Shown here: positions 27,733 to 37,208 of the stretch, one piece after another
Layout: the number at the start of each line of letters is the position of its first letter
Position numbering within the stretch: position 1 is the stretch's first letter
DNA from: Rs1 sp034111875
Lineage (GTDB): Bacteria; Pseudomonadota; Gammaproteobacteria; Pseudomonadales; Balneatricaceae
Direction: 5' to 3'
Assembly: GCA_034111875.1 (NCBI GenBank)
Contig: JAWUWK010000006.1
Coordinates: 1 to 64,000, forward strand
Length of the DNA: 64,000 bases
Translations under genes and position numbers: made by a program
The notes under the pieces: model-generated
Told to the model about the DNA's origin: nothing
What the model saw: the letters and a program-made list of their open reading frames with translations, nothing else
The model's database searches: none

Positions 27733-27916
27733 TAACCTCGAGAAACTAGCCATCGTTAATATCCCACTCTTCGCAGATATTAGGGTCTTTTAATCAGGAA
27801 CACTGTATTTAAGGAGAGTGTTGACTTTACCACCGTTATCTAGAGCGCGAATAAGTGCGTTTTATCCTTAAGATACTGCTGGTTGAAATCAATAATAACT
27901 TGAAGTTACACTGATA

Positions 27917-27925
27917 TGCTATGAT
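27917..27925 (+). promoter_or_regulatory. Possible extended -10 promoter of lipoprotein/GGDEF-EAL unit
   Basis: TGC followed by TATGAT (27920-27925) forms an extended -10; no good -35 at the usual distance. It lies 76 bases before the preferred ATG at 28002. Confidence 0.35.
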
Positions 27926-28001
27926 CCGAGTATAAAAATATATGACAGGCTAACACAACTCTATATGTGCATTCTATATGTACATCTTATACGGATCGAT
28001 T

Positions 28002-28556
28002 ATGTTCTATAAAATGTTATTTACATTTGCAATATTAGGGCTTGTTTCATGTTCAGATCAACAGCAAGATGGATTTTCTGACGTTAAAGTTAGAACCTCC
28101 TCCGTTAAATTGACAGATTTTTCAGCGCCTAAAGGGAATGTGGTTTTAAAAATTAGTGGAGATTTCTCACAAAAAAACACAGCAGATGAATTATGGTTAG
28201 ATTCAGCGCAGATTGAAAAATTGCCTCAGATAATAGTTAACACCACGACTCAATGGACAAAGGGAGAGAGTGAATTCAAAGGGCCTTTGATACGTGATCT
28301 TTTATCTGCAATAGGTAGTAAAGCTTCTCTAATCAGTGCGACGGCGATTAATGAATATAAGAATGATATTCCTATAGCAGATATTAATAAATTTAATGTC
28401 ATTTTAGCGATGCAAAAAGATGGGGAAGTATTATCGATCAGAGAAAAAGGCCCTCTGTGGATAATCTATCCATGGTCTTCTCATGAGGGATTAAAGAATG
28501 ACAGATATTATTCTAGATCCATCTGGCAGCTTGTGAAAATAAACCTACATGATTAA
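28002..28556 (+). CDS. Lipoprotein with oxidoreductase-molybdopterin-like domain
   Basis: 184 residues from the ATG at 28002, chosen because it places a normal signal peptide (FYKMLFTFAILGLVSC) in front; an upstream in-frame ATG at 27978 would add eight residues that do not fit. The lipobox LVSC puts the lipid-modified Cys at residue 17. The mature part (LPQIIVNTTTQWTKGESEFKG, then GPLWIIYPWSS) resembles the small molybdopterin-oxidoreductase-type domain proteins encoded beside GGDEF/EAL genes. No cofactor-binding Cys is seen, so it is more likely a periplasmic sensor or ligand-binding module than an enzyme. It overlaps the next gene by eight bases. Confidence 0.7.
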   Translation: MFYKMLFTFAILGLVSCSDQQQDGFSDVKVRTSSVKLTDFSAPKGNVVLKISGDFSQKNTADELWLDSAQIEKLPQIIVNTTTQWTKGESEFKGPLIRDLLSAIGSKASLISATAINEYKNDIPIADINKFNVILAMQKDGEVLSIREKGPLWIIYPWSSHEGLKNDRYYSRSIWQLVKINLHD

Positions 28557-30645
28557 TCCAAACTTTAAATATTCAGTGATAATTGGCAGCGCTTTTTTGG
28601 TGGTGATTATCGCGAGCATCGTCAGTTCGTTTTTTGTCTATCGTGAAGTACAAGATATCCAATCCACGCATCATCATCATCAGGTACAGCCACTGTTGTT
28701 TATGCAACAATATGAATATGAGCTTTTACGTACAGCAACAACGTTTAGCGAAGCTTATCCAATCCCTGATAATAATGAAAGTCAGCAAATTTTTAGTAAT
28801 TGGCTGAATGTGCTTTGGAGTCGTTCAGAAAGCATTGACGAAGGGCCTGTAGGTGTAGTTCTTGTTACTAATGGTTTTGATTTAGAACATTTAAAACAAT
28901 CACTTAAAAGAATTGATCAGCAACTTAATCAGACGCAAAGAGTAACTATAGAGAGCTATAAAGCTGTAAAAAAGATATTAGCCGGTTTAATAGAAGCCGC
29001 ACACGCTTATCAGCAACATCGTAATTTACTATATCGAGAAATTTACCTAGAGCGTCAAATTAAGGTAATGGAGTATTTTAGGAGTAATTTTTTGCTGCAA
29101 ATGCTGACGTTAATTCTGGGCTTCTTTGTAGCTTTATATTTGGCGCGAACCAATAAAAAATTATTAGGTTTCGGTATTAAACTCGAAGAGTTAGTGGGGA
29201 CGCGGACTAAGTCATTGAGTATTACAAACAATAAACTGAAAGATGAAATTGAAGAGAGACGCCTAACGGAAGTGCGTCTATTAGAAAGCCAATCACAAAT
29301 AGAAATAGCCAAACAGAAGGCTGAAAACAGGATGAACTTCGACCCGCTGACCGCCTTGGCGAGTCGTACCTTGTTTATAGATCGCTTTGAACAGGCACTT
29401 ATTCGCAGTCGCAGTGATTCAACCCAAGTGGCATTGCTGTTTTTAGACTTAGACCGATTTAAAAATGTAAATGATACCTTAGGCCACAGTATGGGTGATG
29501 AATTACTGAAAATGACAGCGCAACGACTCAACAGTGTCCTGCGTGAGGGTGATACAGCGGCACGTTTTGGCGGTGATGAATTTACATTGATACTGCCTGA
29601 TATTAAACAAGTCTCCAGTATTGAGTATGTTATCAGTCGAATTCTAGATGAATTGGGAAAGCCCTATAACCTTGCAGGTAACAGTACAGTCGTATCTGCA
29701 AGCATAGGAATTACTGTTTTCCCTAAAGATGGTGATGCGGCTGAAACACTATTGAGGAAAGCCGACAGTGCTATGTATAAAGCCAAAGAAAATGGCCGTA
29801 ATAACTATCAGTTTTTTACTGAGCAAATGGATGCTGCAGCACACGCTAGGCTGGCGCTAGAATCAGAGTTGCATAAAGAGATTGAAAAACCTCAATTCGA
29901 GCTGTATTACCAACCCATCATCAACACTTCAAATGGTCTGATAGTAGGGGCTGAGGCTTTAATTCGCTGGCCTCATGAAACTCTAGGTATGATTTCACCT
30001 GAAGTTTTTATTCCCATTGCCGAGGATATAGATTTAATTTTGCCAATTGGTGAGTGGGTGTTATATAGAGCTTGCCGCGACGCAAAGCACTGGCAGAACT
30101 CAGCAGGAAAGCCCTTAACTATTACTGTTAATATGTCATCTAGACAATTTCAGAAACAAAATATCCCACAATTAGTCAGCAAGGTATTAGACGTTACTGG
30201 TTTAGCAGCTGAGCGTTTAGTGTTAGAAATTACAGAAAGATTATTGATTGAAGACAATCAGTCTACCTTGTCACAGTTTGAGGAGCTTCGATCTATCGGT
30301 GTCGGTTTAGCGATTGATGATTTCGGTACAGGATTTTCTTCCCTTAGTTATTTGAATAAATTACCTATATCAATATTAAAGATTGATCGTTCATTTATAC
30401 AGGGCATAAATGAACATAATAGCAGCTTAGAGCTTGTGAAAACGATAATTTCAATGGCGTCCAGTTTGAATTTACGCGTGATTGCGGAAGGTGTTGAAAC
30501 GAGGCAACAAGGGGCTATTTTGAGTGCTAATCAATGTGTTTTATGCCAAGGTTATTTTTTCTCCAAACCTTTAGCCTTAGCTGACTTTGAACGGTATCTA
30601 CAACAAGAAGGTCAGCACATAGACAATATAAGTAAAGTTGAATAA
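28549..30645 (+). CDS. Membrane diguanylate cyclase/phosphodiesterase (GGDEF-EAL)
   Basis: 698 residues: TM helix (about 8-30), periplasmic sensor region (31-180), second TM helix (about 183-201), coiled coil, GGDEF domain (about 262-420) and EAL domain (about 435-690). The GGDEF motif is intact (residues 341-345) with an RxxD inhibitory site five residues before it. The EAL domain has GAEALIRW (about 467-474), DDFGTGFSSL and IAEGVE, so phosphodiesterase activity is plausible. Likely makes or degrades cyclic di-GMP in response to a periplasmic cue, perhaps relayed by the lipoprotein encoded just upstream with an eight-base overlap. Confidence 0.93.
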   Translation: MINPNFKYSVIIGSAFLVVIIASIVSSFFVYREVQDIQSTHHHHQVQPLLFMQQYEYELLRTATTFSEAYPIPDNNESQQIFSNWLNVLWSRSESIDEGPVGVVLVTNGFDLEHLKQSLKRIDQQLNQTQRVTIESYKAVKKILAGLIEAAHAYQQHRNLLYREIYLERQIKVMEYFRSNFLLQMLTLILGFFVALYLARTNKKLLGFGIKLEELVGTRTKSLSITNNKLKDEIEERRLTEVRLLESQSQIEIAKQKAENRMNFDPLTALASRTLFIDRFEQALIRSRSDSTQVALLFLDLDRFKNVNDTLGHSMGDELLKMTAQRLNSVLREGDTAARFGGDEFTLILPDIKQVSSIEYVISRILDELGKPYNLAGNSTVVSASIGITVFPKDGDAAETLLRKADSAMYKAKENGRNNYQFFTEQMDAAAHARLALESELHKEIEKPQFELYYQPIINTSNGLIVGAEALIRWPHETLGMISPEVFIPIAEDIDLILPIGEWVLYRACRDAKHWQNSAGKPLTITVNMSSRQFQKQNIPQLVSKVLDVTGLAAERLVLEITERLLIEDNQSTLSQFEELRSIGVGLAIDDFGTGFSSLSYLNKLPISILKIDRSFIQGINEHNSSLELVKTIISMASSLNLRVIAEGVETRQQGAILSANQCVLCQGYFFSKPLALADFERYLQQEGQHIDNISKVE

Positions 30646-30990
30646 CAATAGTTAATCTATTATCGGCAATGTTATAGCCTTATCTGATGCAGTCGTCTAA
30701 GGGCTAGAATAGTCACTGAGTATGCTGTTAATCGTTGCAACTAAATGCCACTTTATCCCGATAGTACAGCATATTGAATACTCTGTTGATTCGTATTATC
30801 TGCTTTTTAGTGTTTGAGAGTGCCTATTCATTATGCCTCATGGAGAGCGTTAAGCCTGATTCACTGCTGTCTATAGTTTAATTTATGACTTAATCATAAG
30901 ATCATAACCTCCTTAGTATAAAACCTAATGAAGCATTTATAGACTTGGTATAGAATTGCCGTTTTTGATTGTTCATTGTAGGTACTTCTT
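30646..30990. other. Intergenic region upstream of hrpA
   Basis: 345 bases without a gene. A short palindrome TTATGA (30883-30888) / TCATAA (30894-30899) about 100 bases before the hrpA start could be an operator or chance. Confidence 0.45.
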
Positions 30991-33900
30991 TTGATCCCCA
31001 ATAAAGCACATCTTAGCCAAAGACTTACTGATTGCAAAATAGCTGATAAATTCAAGTTTATGAGAAATTTAGCGCGTCTTAAGGGTGATGCTTTGATTAA
31101 ACTTGAAAAAGACATTGAAGCTTCTTGTGCATCGGTAACAAGCAAGAGACAAATAGGCACTTTTATTGATTACCCGGATTTACCTATTAGTCAAAGAAGA
31201 GAAGAAATAGCTAAGGCTATACAAGAGAATCAAGTAATAATATTGGCGGGTGAGACGGGATCGGGTAAAACTACCCAGCTGCCTAAGATATGTCTAGATT
31301 TGGGGCTGGGGTGTAAAGGGCTTATTGGTCATACTCAACCTCGAAGGCTAGCGGCTAGAACTGTTGCTGAACGTATAGCAGAAGAGCTTAACACTTCGCT
31401 AGGTGAAAGAGTGGGCTATCAAGTTCGTTTCTTTGACCAAGTGAGTGATGCTACTCAAGTTAAATTAATGACTGATGGTATCTTGCTGGCTGAAACACAA
31501 AATGATCGATACCTTGAAAAATACGAAGTTCTAATTATAGATGAAGCACATGAGCGTAGCTTAAATATAGACTTCTTGTTGGGTTATATTCGTCAAATAT
31601 TACCCAAACGTCCTGACCTTAAAATCATTATCACTTCTGCCACAATTGATCTTGAACGATTCTCTAAGCATTTTAACAATGCGCCTGTTATTGAAGTCTC
31701 TGGGCGTACTTATCCAGTGGATGTGGTGTATCGCCCTTTAGATGAGCGAGGTGAAGCTGATAAAGAAACAGTCGATATGAATCAAGGGATTTTATCAGCT
31801 GTGGAAGAGATTGGATCATTTGAAAAAAGTAATCAGCTACGCAGTGCTGACGGCATATTGGTGTTTCTGTCCGGGGAGCGGGAGATACGTGAAGCGGCAG
31901 AAGTACTGAGAAAGGCTCAGCTTAGAAATACAGAGATACTCCCATTATATTCCCGATTGTCGGTATCTGAACAAAAGAAAATATTTTCTACAAATGGAAC
32001 CCAGAGCCGAAGAATCATACTTACGACAAACGTGGCAGAAACATCTGTCACGGTGCCGGGCATTGGATATGTTATCGATACAGGCGTGGCGAGAATTTCG
32101 CGCTACAGTTACCGCTCCAAAGTACAGCGATTACCGATTGAAAGTATCTCCCAAGCCAGTGCCAATCAGAGAGCCGGGCGCTGTGGGCGTATCGCTCCTG
32201 GTACTTGTATTCGTCTGTATTCAAATGAAGATTTTTTAGGCAGAGCGCAGTTCACTGATGCAGAAATACGTCGCACTAACTTAGCTGCGGTTATTTTACA
32301 AATGCTCAATTTGAAACTTGGCGACATAGCTCAATTTCCATTTATTGATGCTCCTGATAGCCGCTTCATCAATGATGGTTTTAAGCTGTTAGAAGAATTA
32401 GGCGCAGTGAATCAACATAAGAAAATGACGATCTTAGGTCGCCAACTCGCTAAATTACCAGTTGATCCGCGCATTGGCAGAATGATCATTGAAGCCAATA
32501 CCCAGCAGTCACTAAAAGAAGTGTTGATTATAGCCAGTGCACTGAGTGTTCAAGATCCACGCGAACGGCCTTTGGATAAACAGCAAGCGGCTGATCAAGC
32601 GCATAGAGAAAATCAAGATGAAGACTCTGATTTTGTCAGTTTTGTTAATTTATGGAATAGCTTTGAGTCACAACGCCAGCAGTTATCCTCTAATCAGTTA
32701 CGCAAATACTGCAATAAACAGTTCTTATCATTTATGCGTATGCGTGAGTGGAGAGACGTGCATAGGCAGTTACATTTAGCCTGTAAGTCACTGGGTTATT
32801 CGCAGCAGGTACAAACGGCTAGTTATCAATCGATACATATAGCGCTTCTATCAGGCCTGCTTGGGCATATTGGCTTTAAACAAGAAAATAAGGAGTTTCT
32901 AGGGGCGAGAAATCGTAAGTTCTATATTTTCCCCGCCTCAACACAGTATAAAAAAGCCGCCAAATGGTTAATGGTAAGCGAGCTAGTTGAAACCACAAGG
33001 TTGTTTGGCAGGGTGGCGGCAAAAATTGAGCCTCAATGGATAGAGCCATTAGCTAAGCATCTGATAAAGAAAAGTTACTTTGAGCCTAAGTGGCAAAAGA
33101 AATCTGCACAAGTGACTGCTTTTGAACAAGTAGTGCTCTATGGCTTGGTTATAGTGCAAAAGCGGGTGGTGAACTATGGGCCAATAGAGCCTGAGCTGAG
33201 CCAGCAAATTTTCATTCGAACGGCCTTAGTGGAGGGGCATTACAATACTAAAGCCAAGTTCTTCCAACACAATCGGCAATTACTCGATCATATCGAACAC
33301 TTGGAGGCTAAATCACGCCGGCGAGATTTGCTGGTCGATGAAGAGGGGCTTTATGCGTTTTATGCGCAAAAAATTACTGAATTAAATGAGACGACTATCG
33401 TTAATGGGGCAGCGTTCGAGGCTTGGCGTAAAAAAATTGAGCAGAGCCAGCCCAAAGTATTGTTTATGCAAGAAGAAGATATCTTGCAACGCTCCAGTGA
33501 GCACATCAGCACGGAAGATTACCCAAATAGCATCGACTATAAAGGCATAGATTTAAATTTAAGCTACCATTTTGATCCTCGCAGTGACATTGATGGCGTC
33601 TCATTGCATTTGCCCATCGCGTTGTTAAAGCAAGTATCAGCAGATAGGCTGGATTGGCTAGTGCCAGGTTTGTTGAAAGAGCGCTGCATGGCACTGTTAA
33701 AATCTTTGCCAAAATCTCGGCGTAAACATTTTGTGCCGATTCCAGATTATGTTGATGCATTTTTAGACAGTATGAGCTATGCCAAAGGCAGCCTTTTACA
33801 GCAAATGTGTCATCATCTGCTGCGGATGACGGGTGTCAAGCTTGAAGAGCAAGAATTTGACCAAGTTGTTTTAGATCAACATTTGAATTTCAATATCAAA

Positions 33901-34887
33901 CTGTTGGCAAATGACAAAAAAGTGATTGCTGAAAGCCGTGATATAGGAGCATTACAGAGCCAGTACAGTGAATTGGTGGAAACTGAGTTGCAAACAGCGG
34001 GTGAAGATGTTTGGGGCGAGACGGGCTTGGATAGTTGGAGTTTCTCTGAGCTGCCTGAAAAAATACAAGTGATGCAAGGTGGAATATCAGTCTTTGCTTG
34101 GCCAGCACTGAAAATAAAGGCGGATAAGGTTGATTTGCTGTTAACCATGAATCCGGGATACGCAAAGAGGATCACCACCCATGCAATCACTTATTTAGCG
34201 TCTAATTTACTGGGCTCTGTGACCAAAAAGTCGCGCAATAAAATGCCGAAAATAAATGAAAGTACACTTTTTATTGGAAAAAAATTCAATAAAAAGCATC
34301 TTGAAAGTGAAATAAATCTATTTACATTGCGAGAAGCATTAGAACTAAAACCCAACTTACCCAGAACCCAGCAAGCTTTTAAAGAGAAAGTAAAGATACT
34401 GCAAACGAATAATAGCTATGCTAATTGGCTAGCTAAAATAGCAGAGCAAGTCTATGTGTTGCATCGCCAATATCAGCGTATTATGAAGCAGATTAATAGC
34501 GAGCAAAAGCTCGATAGAATAGTCGTCATATTAGATATCAAGCAGCAGTTAGAACAGTTATTCAATAGAGACTATCTATCCTCTATATCCTGGTACAGAT
34601 TACAACAATACACAAGATATATAAAAAGCATCGAGTATCGGCTGGAAAAATACCAGCGTGAGTTGCCGCGTCAAAGGCTGCTTTCGACACAAATTAATCA
34701 GTTAGAAGAGCGCCTATATAAACATTTGAAGAGCGCTAAAGAACGCGATGAAGTAAATCCTCAACTAGAAGAATACCGCTGGTTAATTGAAGAGTATCGG
34801 ATCTCTTTATTTTCACAGCAAATTGGCACAAAAGAGCCGGTGTCTGAAAAAAGAATGCAACAAAAGTGGCGTGAAATTAAGCTCTAA
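30991..34887 (+). CDS. hrpA: ATP-dependent RNA helicase HrpA
   Basis: 1298 residues, nearly the size of E. coli HrpA. DEAH-box helicase core with GETGSGKTTQLP (about 90-101), DEAH box IIDEAHERS, SATIDLERFS, and the C-terminal helicase block QRAGRCGRIAPG, then the winged-helix/OB and long HrpA-specific C-terminal regions. HrpA acts on RNA in the cytoplasm; in E. coli it rescues stalled ribosomes and affects fimbrial mRNA. The start is TTG at 30991 with AGG about eight bases upstream; the encoded N-terminus (AHLSQRLTDCKIADKFKFMR) aligns with E. coli HrpA, so the TTG is preferred over the internal ATG at 31060. Confidence 0.95.
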   Translation: MIPNKAHLSQRLTDCKIADKFKFMRNLARLKGDALIKLEKDIEASCASVTSKRQIGTFIDYPDLPISQRREEIAKAIQENQVIILAGETGSGKTTQLPKICLDLGLGCKGLIGHTQPRRLAARTVAERIAEELNTSLGERVGYQVRFFDQVSDATQVKLMTDGILLAETQNDRYLEKYEVLIIDEAHERSLNIDFLLGYIRQILPKRPDLKIIITSATIDLERFSKHFNNAPVIEVSGRTYPVDVVYRPLDERGEADKETVDMNQGILSAVEEIGSFEKSNQLRSADGILVFLSGEREIREAAEVLRKAQLRNTEILPLYSRLSVSEQKKIFSTNGTQSRRIILTTNVAETSVTVPGIGYVIDTGVARISRYSYRSKVQRLPIESISQASANQRAGRCGRIAPGTCIRLYSNEDFLGRAQFTDAEIRRTNLAAVILQMLNLKLGDIAQFPFIDAPDSRFINDGFKLLEELGAVNQHKKMTILGRQLAKLPVDPRIGRMIIEANTQQSLKEVLIIASALSVQDPRERPLDKQQAADQAHRENQDEDSDFVSFVNLWNSFESQRQQLSSNQLRKYCNKQFLSFMRMREWRDVHRQLHLACKSLGYSQQVQTASYQSIHIALLSGLLGHIGFKQENKEFLGARNRKFYIFPASTQYKKAAKWLMVSELVETTRLFGRVAAKIEPQWIEPLAKHLIKKSYFEPKWQKKSAQVTAFEQVVLYGLVIVQKRVVNYGPIEPELSQQIFIRTALVEGHYNTKAKFFQHNRQLLDHIEHLEAKSRRRDLLVDEEGLYAFYAQKITELNETTIVNGAAFEAWRKKIEQSQPKVLFMQEEDILQRSSEHISTEDYPNSIDYKGIDLNLSYHFDPRSDIDGVSLHLPIALLKQVSADRLDWLVPGLLKERCMALLKSLPKSRRKHFVPIPDYVDAFLDSMSYAKGSLLQQMCHHLLRMTGVKLEEQEFDQVVLDQHLNFNIKLLANDKKVIAESRDIGALQSQYSELVETELQTAGEDVWGETGLDSWSFSELPEKIQVMQGGISVFAWPALKIKADKVDLLLTMNPGYAKRITTHAITYLASNLLGSVTKKSRNKMPKINESTLFIGKKFNKKHLESEINLFTLREALELKPNLPRTQQAFKEKVKILQTNNSYANWLAKIAEQVYVLHRQYQRIMKQINSEQKLDRIVVILDIKQQLEQLFNRDYLSSISWYRLQQYTRYIKSIEYRLEKYQRELPRQRLLSTQINQLEERLYKHLKSAKERDEVNPQLEEYRWLIEEYRISLFSQQIGTKEPVSEKRMQQKWREIKL

Positions 34888-35237
34888 CTGCCTAGATAGG
34901 CACGCATTAAAAGAAATATTTAAGCAGTGGGAACTTTTTTAAAAGGTTGCAAAGCGATTTTCCTTGTGGTTTAATGCCTGAAATTAAATGTAATAATTTG
35001 TTATTGGCGTTAGATATAACAGAAACTCTTAAACCAGAATAACAGCTTATTATGTTAACGAATGAATATAAATACAGTTAATGCTGATAGAAATCGGCCT
35101 AAATTTTAAAAAAATTTAATCAGATAGTGTTTTTTCAATGTATTACCGTCTATACTCTGGGTCGGATAACGTATTAAAAGAAAACTAGAAATAAAACATT
35201 CACTACTAGTATTTGAATATTTAAGGGGAAAATAGAA
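34888..35237. promoter_or_regulatory. Upstream region of the porin gene
   Basis: 350 AT-rich bases with no gene. A -10 TATACT at 35151-35156 lies about 80 bases before the porin ATG, with only a weak -35 (around 35128). The SD AAGGGGAAA is at 35222-35230. Porin promoters are often regulated by osmolarity, but no specific operator could be assigned. Confidence 0.4.
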
Positions 35238-36197
35238 ATGAAAAAGTCAATTATCGCTCTAGCCGTAGCTGGTGCACTGACTGTACCAATGGTCGCTCAA
35301 GCAGATGCTACACTTTATGGACGTGTCCATGAGCGTGTAGTGTTCCAAGAAGACAGAGATGTAAATGTTGCAAATGCTGAAGCACGTCTTGGCGTTAAAG
35401 GTTCATCAGATATGGATAGCGGTCTAACTGCTTTCTATCAAATTGAAACAGCGTTGAGAGGCGATGGCGAAGCCGATCGTCAATCAAGCAACTCTCGTCA
35501 ATCTGGGGATGGTACATTACAAGTTCGTCAACTAAACGCTGGTGTTAAAGGCGATGGTTTTGGTAAAATCGTTATCGGTCGTTTTACCAACCCAACAACT
35601 AGCACTTACAAAGGTGATGTTTTTGAAGGCGAGTCTGGCGCTTATCAGCTAACGCCTTTCCGTATCGGAAATGCAATTGCCTACACTACGCCAAGCTTTG
35701 GTGGTCTAACAGCAACTGTTGCTATGATCGGTGAAGGCGAAGGGAATGATTCAACTTTTGAAGATGTAGATGCATACGTTCTTCAAGCGGGCGGCGCTTT
35801 CGGTGCTTTTCATGTAGCTGTTTCGTACATGGATGCTGATTATGAAACTGCTAACGCAACTTCTGCAAAAGAAATTCAAGTTACTTCTCTAGGTCTTGCT
35901 TATAGCGCCAATGGCCTATATGTTGGTCTTGGTTTAGAAGACGACGACGTTTCAGATAATGATGTTGTTGACTTCGGTGTTAAATACACTGCTGGCAAAA
36001 CTGGTTACGGTTTCGGTTATGCTAAGAAAAGCGGTGTTGGTAAAGTAGAAGATGATCGCGTATTTGTTGGTGTTTACCACAAGCTAGGCGGAAGAGCTGA
36101 TGTTTACACAGAACTTGCTAAGCACGATGCTACAGATGCAGCTGGTGTAGATACAGACTTTAACAGACTGTCTATTGGTTACCGTGTTAAGTTCTAA
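35238..36197 (+). CDS. Outer-membrane porin
   Basis: 319 residues with a clean signal peptide (MKKSIIALAVAGALTVPMV, cleaved after AQA). The mature barrel begins DATLYGRVHERVVF, typical of the Gram-negative general porin family (Porin_4). Repeated amphipathic strands follow, with the block RQLNAGVKGDGFGKIVIGRF, and the protein ends in YRVKF, the terminal Phe needed for outer-membrane assembly. Acidic loops suggest some preference for cations, but selectivity is a guess. Codon use looks like a highly expressed gene. Followed by a strong terminator. Confidence 0.93.
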   Translation: MKKSIIALAVAGALTVPMVAQADATLYGRVHERVVFQEDRDVNVANAEARLGVKGSSDMDSGLTAFYQIETALRGDGEADRQSSNSRQSGDGTLQVRQLNAGVKGDGFGKIVIGRFTNPTTSTYKGDVFEGESGAYQLTPFRIGNAIAYTTPSFGGLTATVAMIGEGEGNDSTFEDVDAYVLQAGGAFGAFHVAVSYMDADYETANATSAKEIQVTSLGLAYSANGLYVGLGLEDDDVSDNDVVDFGVKYTAGKTGYGFGYAKKSGVGKVEDDRVFVGVYHKLGGRADVYTELAKHDATDAAGVDTDFNRLSIGYRVKF

Positions 36198-36214
36198 TGT
36201 TTAACACATAGATA

Positions 36215-36241
36215 AAAAGCTCCTAAGGGAGCTTTTTTTTT
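36215..36241 (+). terminator. Terminator after porin
   Basis: AAAAGCTCC / GGGAGCTTTT hairpin with a TAA loop region followed by a run of nine Ts, 18 bases after the porin stop. Confidence 0.85.
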
Positions 36242-36309
36242 GCCAAAAAATATATTTAACTTATAATGAGTCATTGTTGGCTGAATAATCAGGATCGGAG
36301 GCTGTTTTA

Positions 36310-36996
36310 GTGAGAATACGTAAATCGGTGATACTTAGTGTGTTATTAATGATTTCGTTTGCAGTGCAGGCAAATGATAATGTTGATCCATTTGAAAACC
36401 TGAACCGAAAAATGTACAGTTTTAACATGGCGATAGATACCGTTGCTTTCAAACCTTTAGCTAAAGGCTATAAAGCGCTGACACCAGATTTGGTTGAGGT
36501 GGGTGTGGGGAATTTTTTTGGTAATATTCGTGATTTAGGTACTTTGGTGAATAATGTTCTGCAATTCAAATTTCACGCGGCGAGTATTGATTTTGCTCGG
36601 GTGGCTTTTAATACGACCTTAGGCTTAGGTGGTGTGCTTGATGTAGCATCCGGCATGGGTTTGAAAAAGAACTCAGAAGACTTTGGCCAGACGCTTGGTG
36701 CTTGGGGCGTGCCTTCAGGTCCGTACTTAGTATTGCCTTTTTTTGGGCCTGGGAGTTTGCGTGATTCGCCCGCCAGCTTTGTTCCTCTGGATGCTTGGGG
36801 TTATACCGATCACGTACCGACACGAAATATAGGTTATGGGACACGTTTGATTAATAAGAGAGCTGAGCTGTTTGAGTATGAGAAGTTAGTGACGGGAGAT
36901 GAGTATATTTTTATTCGCGACGCCTATCTAGGTATTCGTCAGCAGGCTGTGAATGATGGTGTAGTCGATGAAAGTTTCGATGAAGATGATTTTTAA
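36310..36996 (+). CDS. mlaA: MlaA (VacJ)-family phospholipid transport protein without lipobox
   Basis: 228 residues, GTG start at 36310 with a strong SD (GGAGG, 36297-36301). MlaA removes mislocalised phospholipids from the outer leaflet of the outer membrane and hands them to MlaC. Family blocks seen: DPFENLNRKMYSFNMAID, NFFGNIRDLGTLVNN, FGQTLGAWGVPSGPYLVLP, FFGPGSLRDSPA. The N-terminus is a signal peptide ending FAVQA-ND with no Cys, whereas E. coli MlaA is a lipoprotein, so this copy should be a soluble or directly membrane-embedded periplasmic protein. The rest of the mla system is not in the window. An acidic C-terminal tail (DESFDEDDF) is present. Confidence 0.93.
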   Translation: MRIRKSVILSVLLMISFAVQANDNVDPFENLNRKMYSFNMAIDTVAFKPLAKGYKALTPDLVEVGVGNFFGNIRDLGTLVNNVLQFKFHAASIDFARVAFNTTLGLGGVLDVASGMGLKKNSEDFGQTLGAWGVPSGPYLVLPFFGPGSLRDSPASFVPLDAWGYTDHVPTRNIGYGTRLINKRAELFEYEKLVTGDEYIFIRDAYLGIRQQAVNDGVVDESFDEDDF

Positions 36997-37208
36997 AAAA
37001 ATTGCTTTTTAATACACACTTTGCTGTGACTTAAAGCTGATTGTTTTTCGATCTGTCTTGGTATGTGCTAATTATAACCTGCGTAGCAAATAGCTTGTCA
37101 TATTCTGTTTTAGCAATGGCTGTTTCCTCTCAGTCACTTGGCTGAGTTCTCAATTATATTCGCTTTGAGCAAGTTGCTTCTAGTGAGTGCTTTTTTGGCG
37201 TAGCTTCT

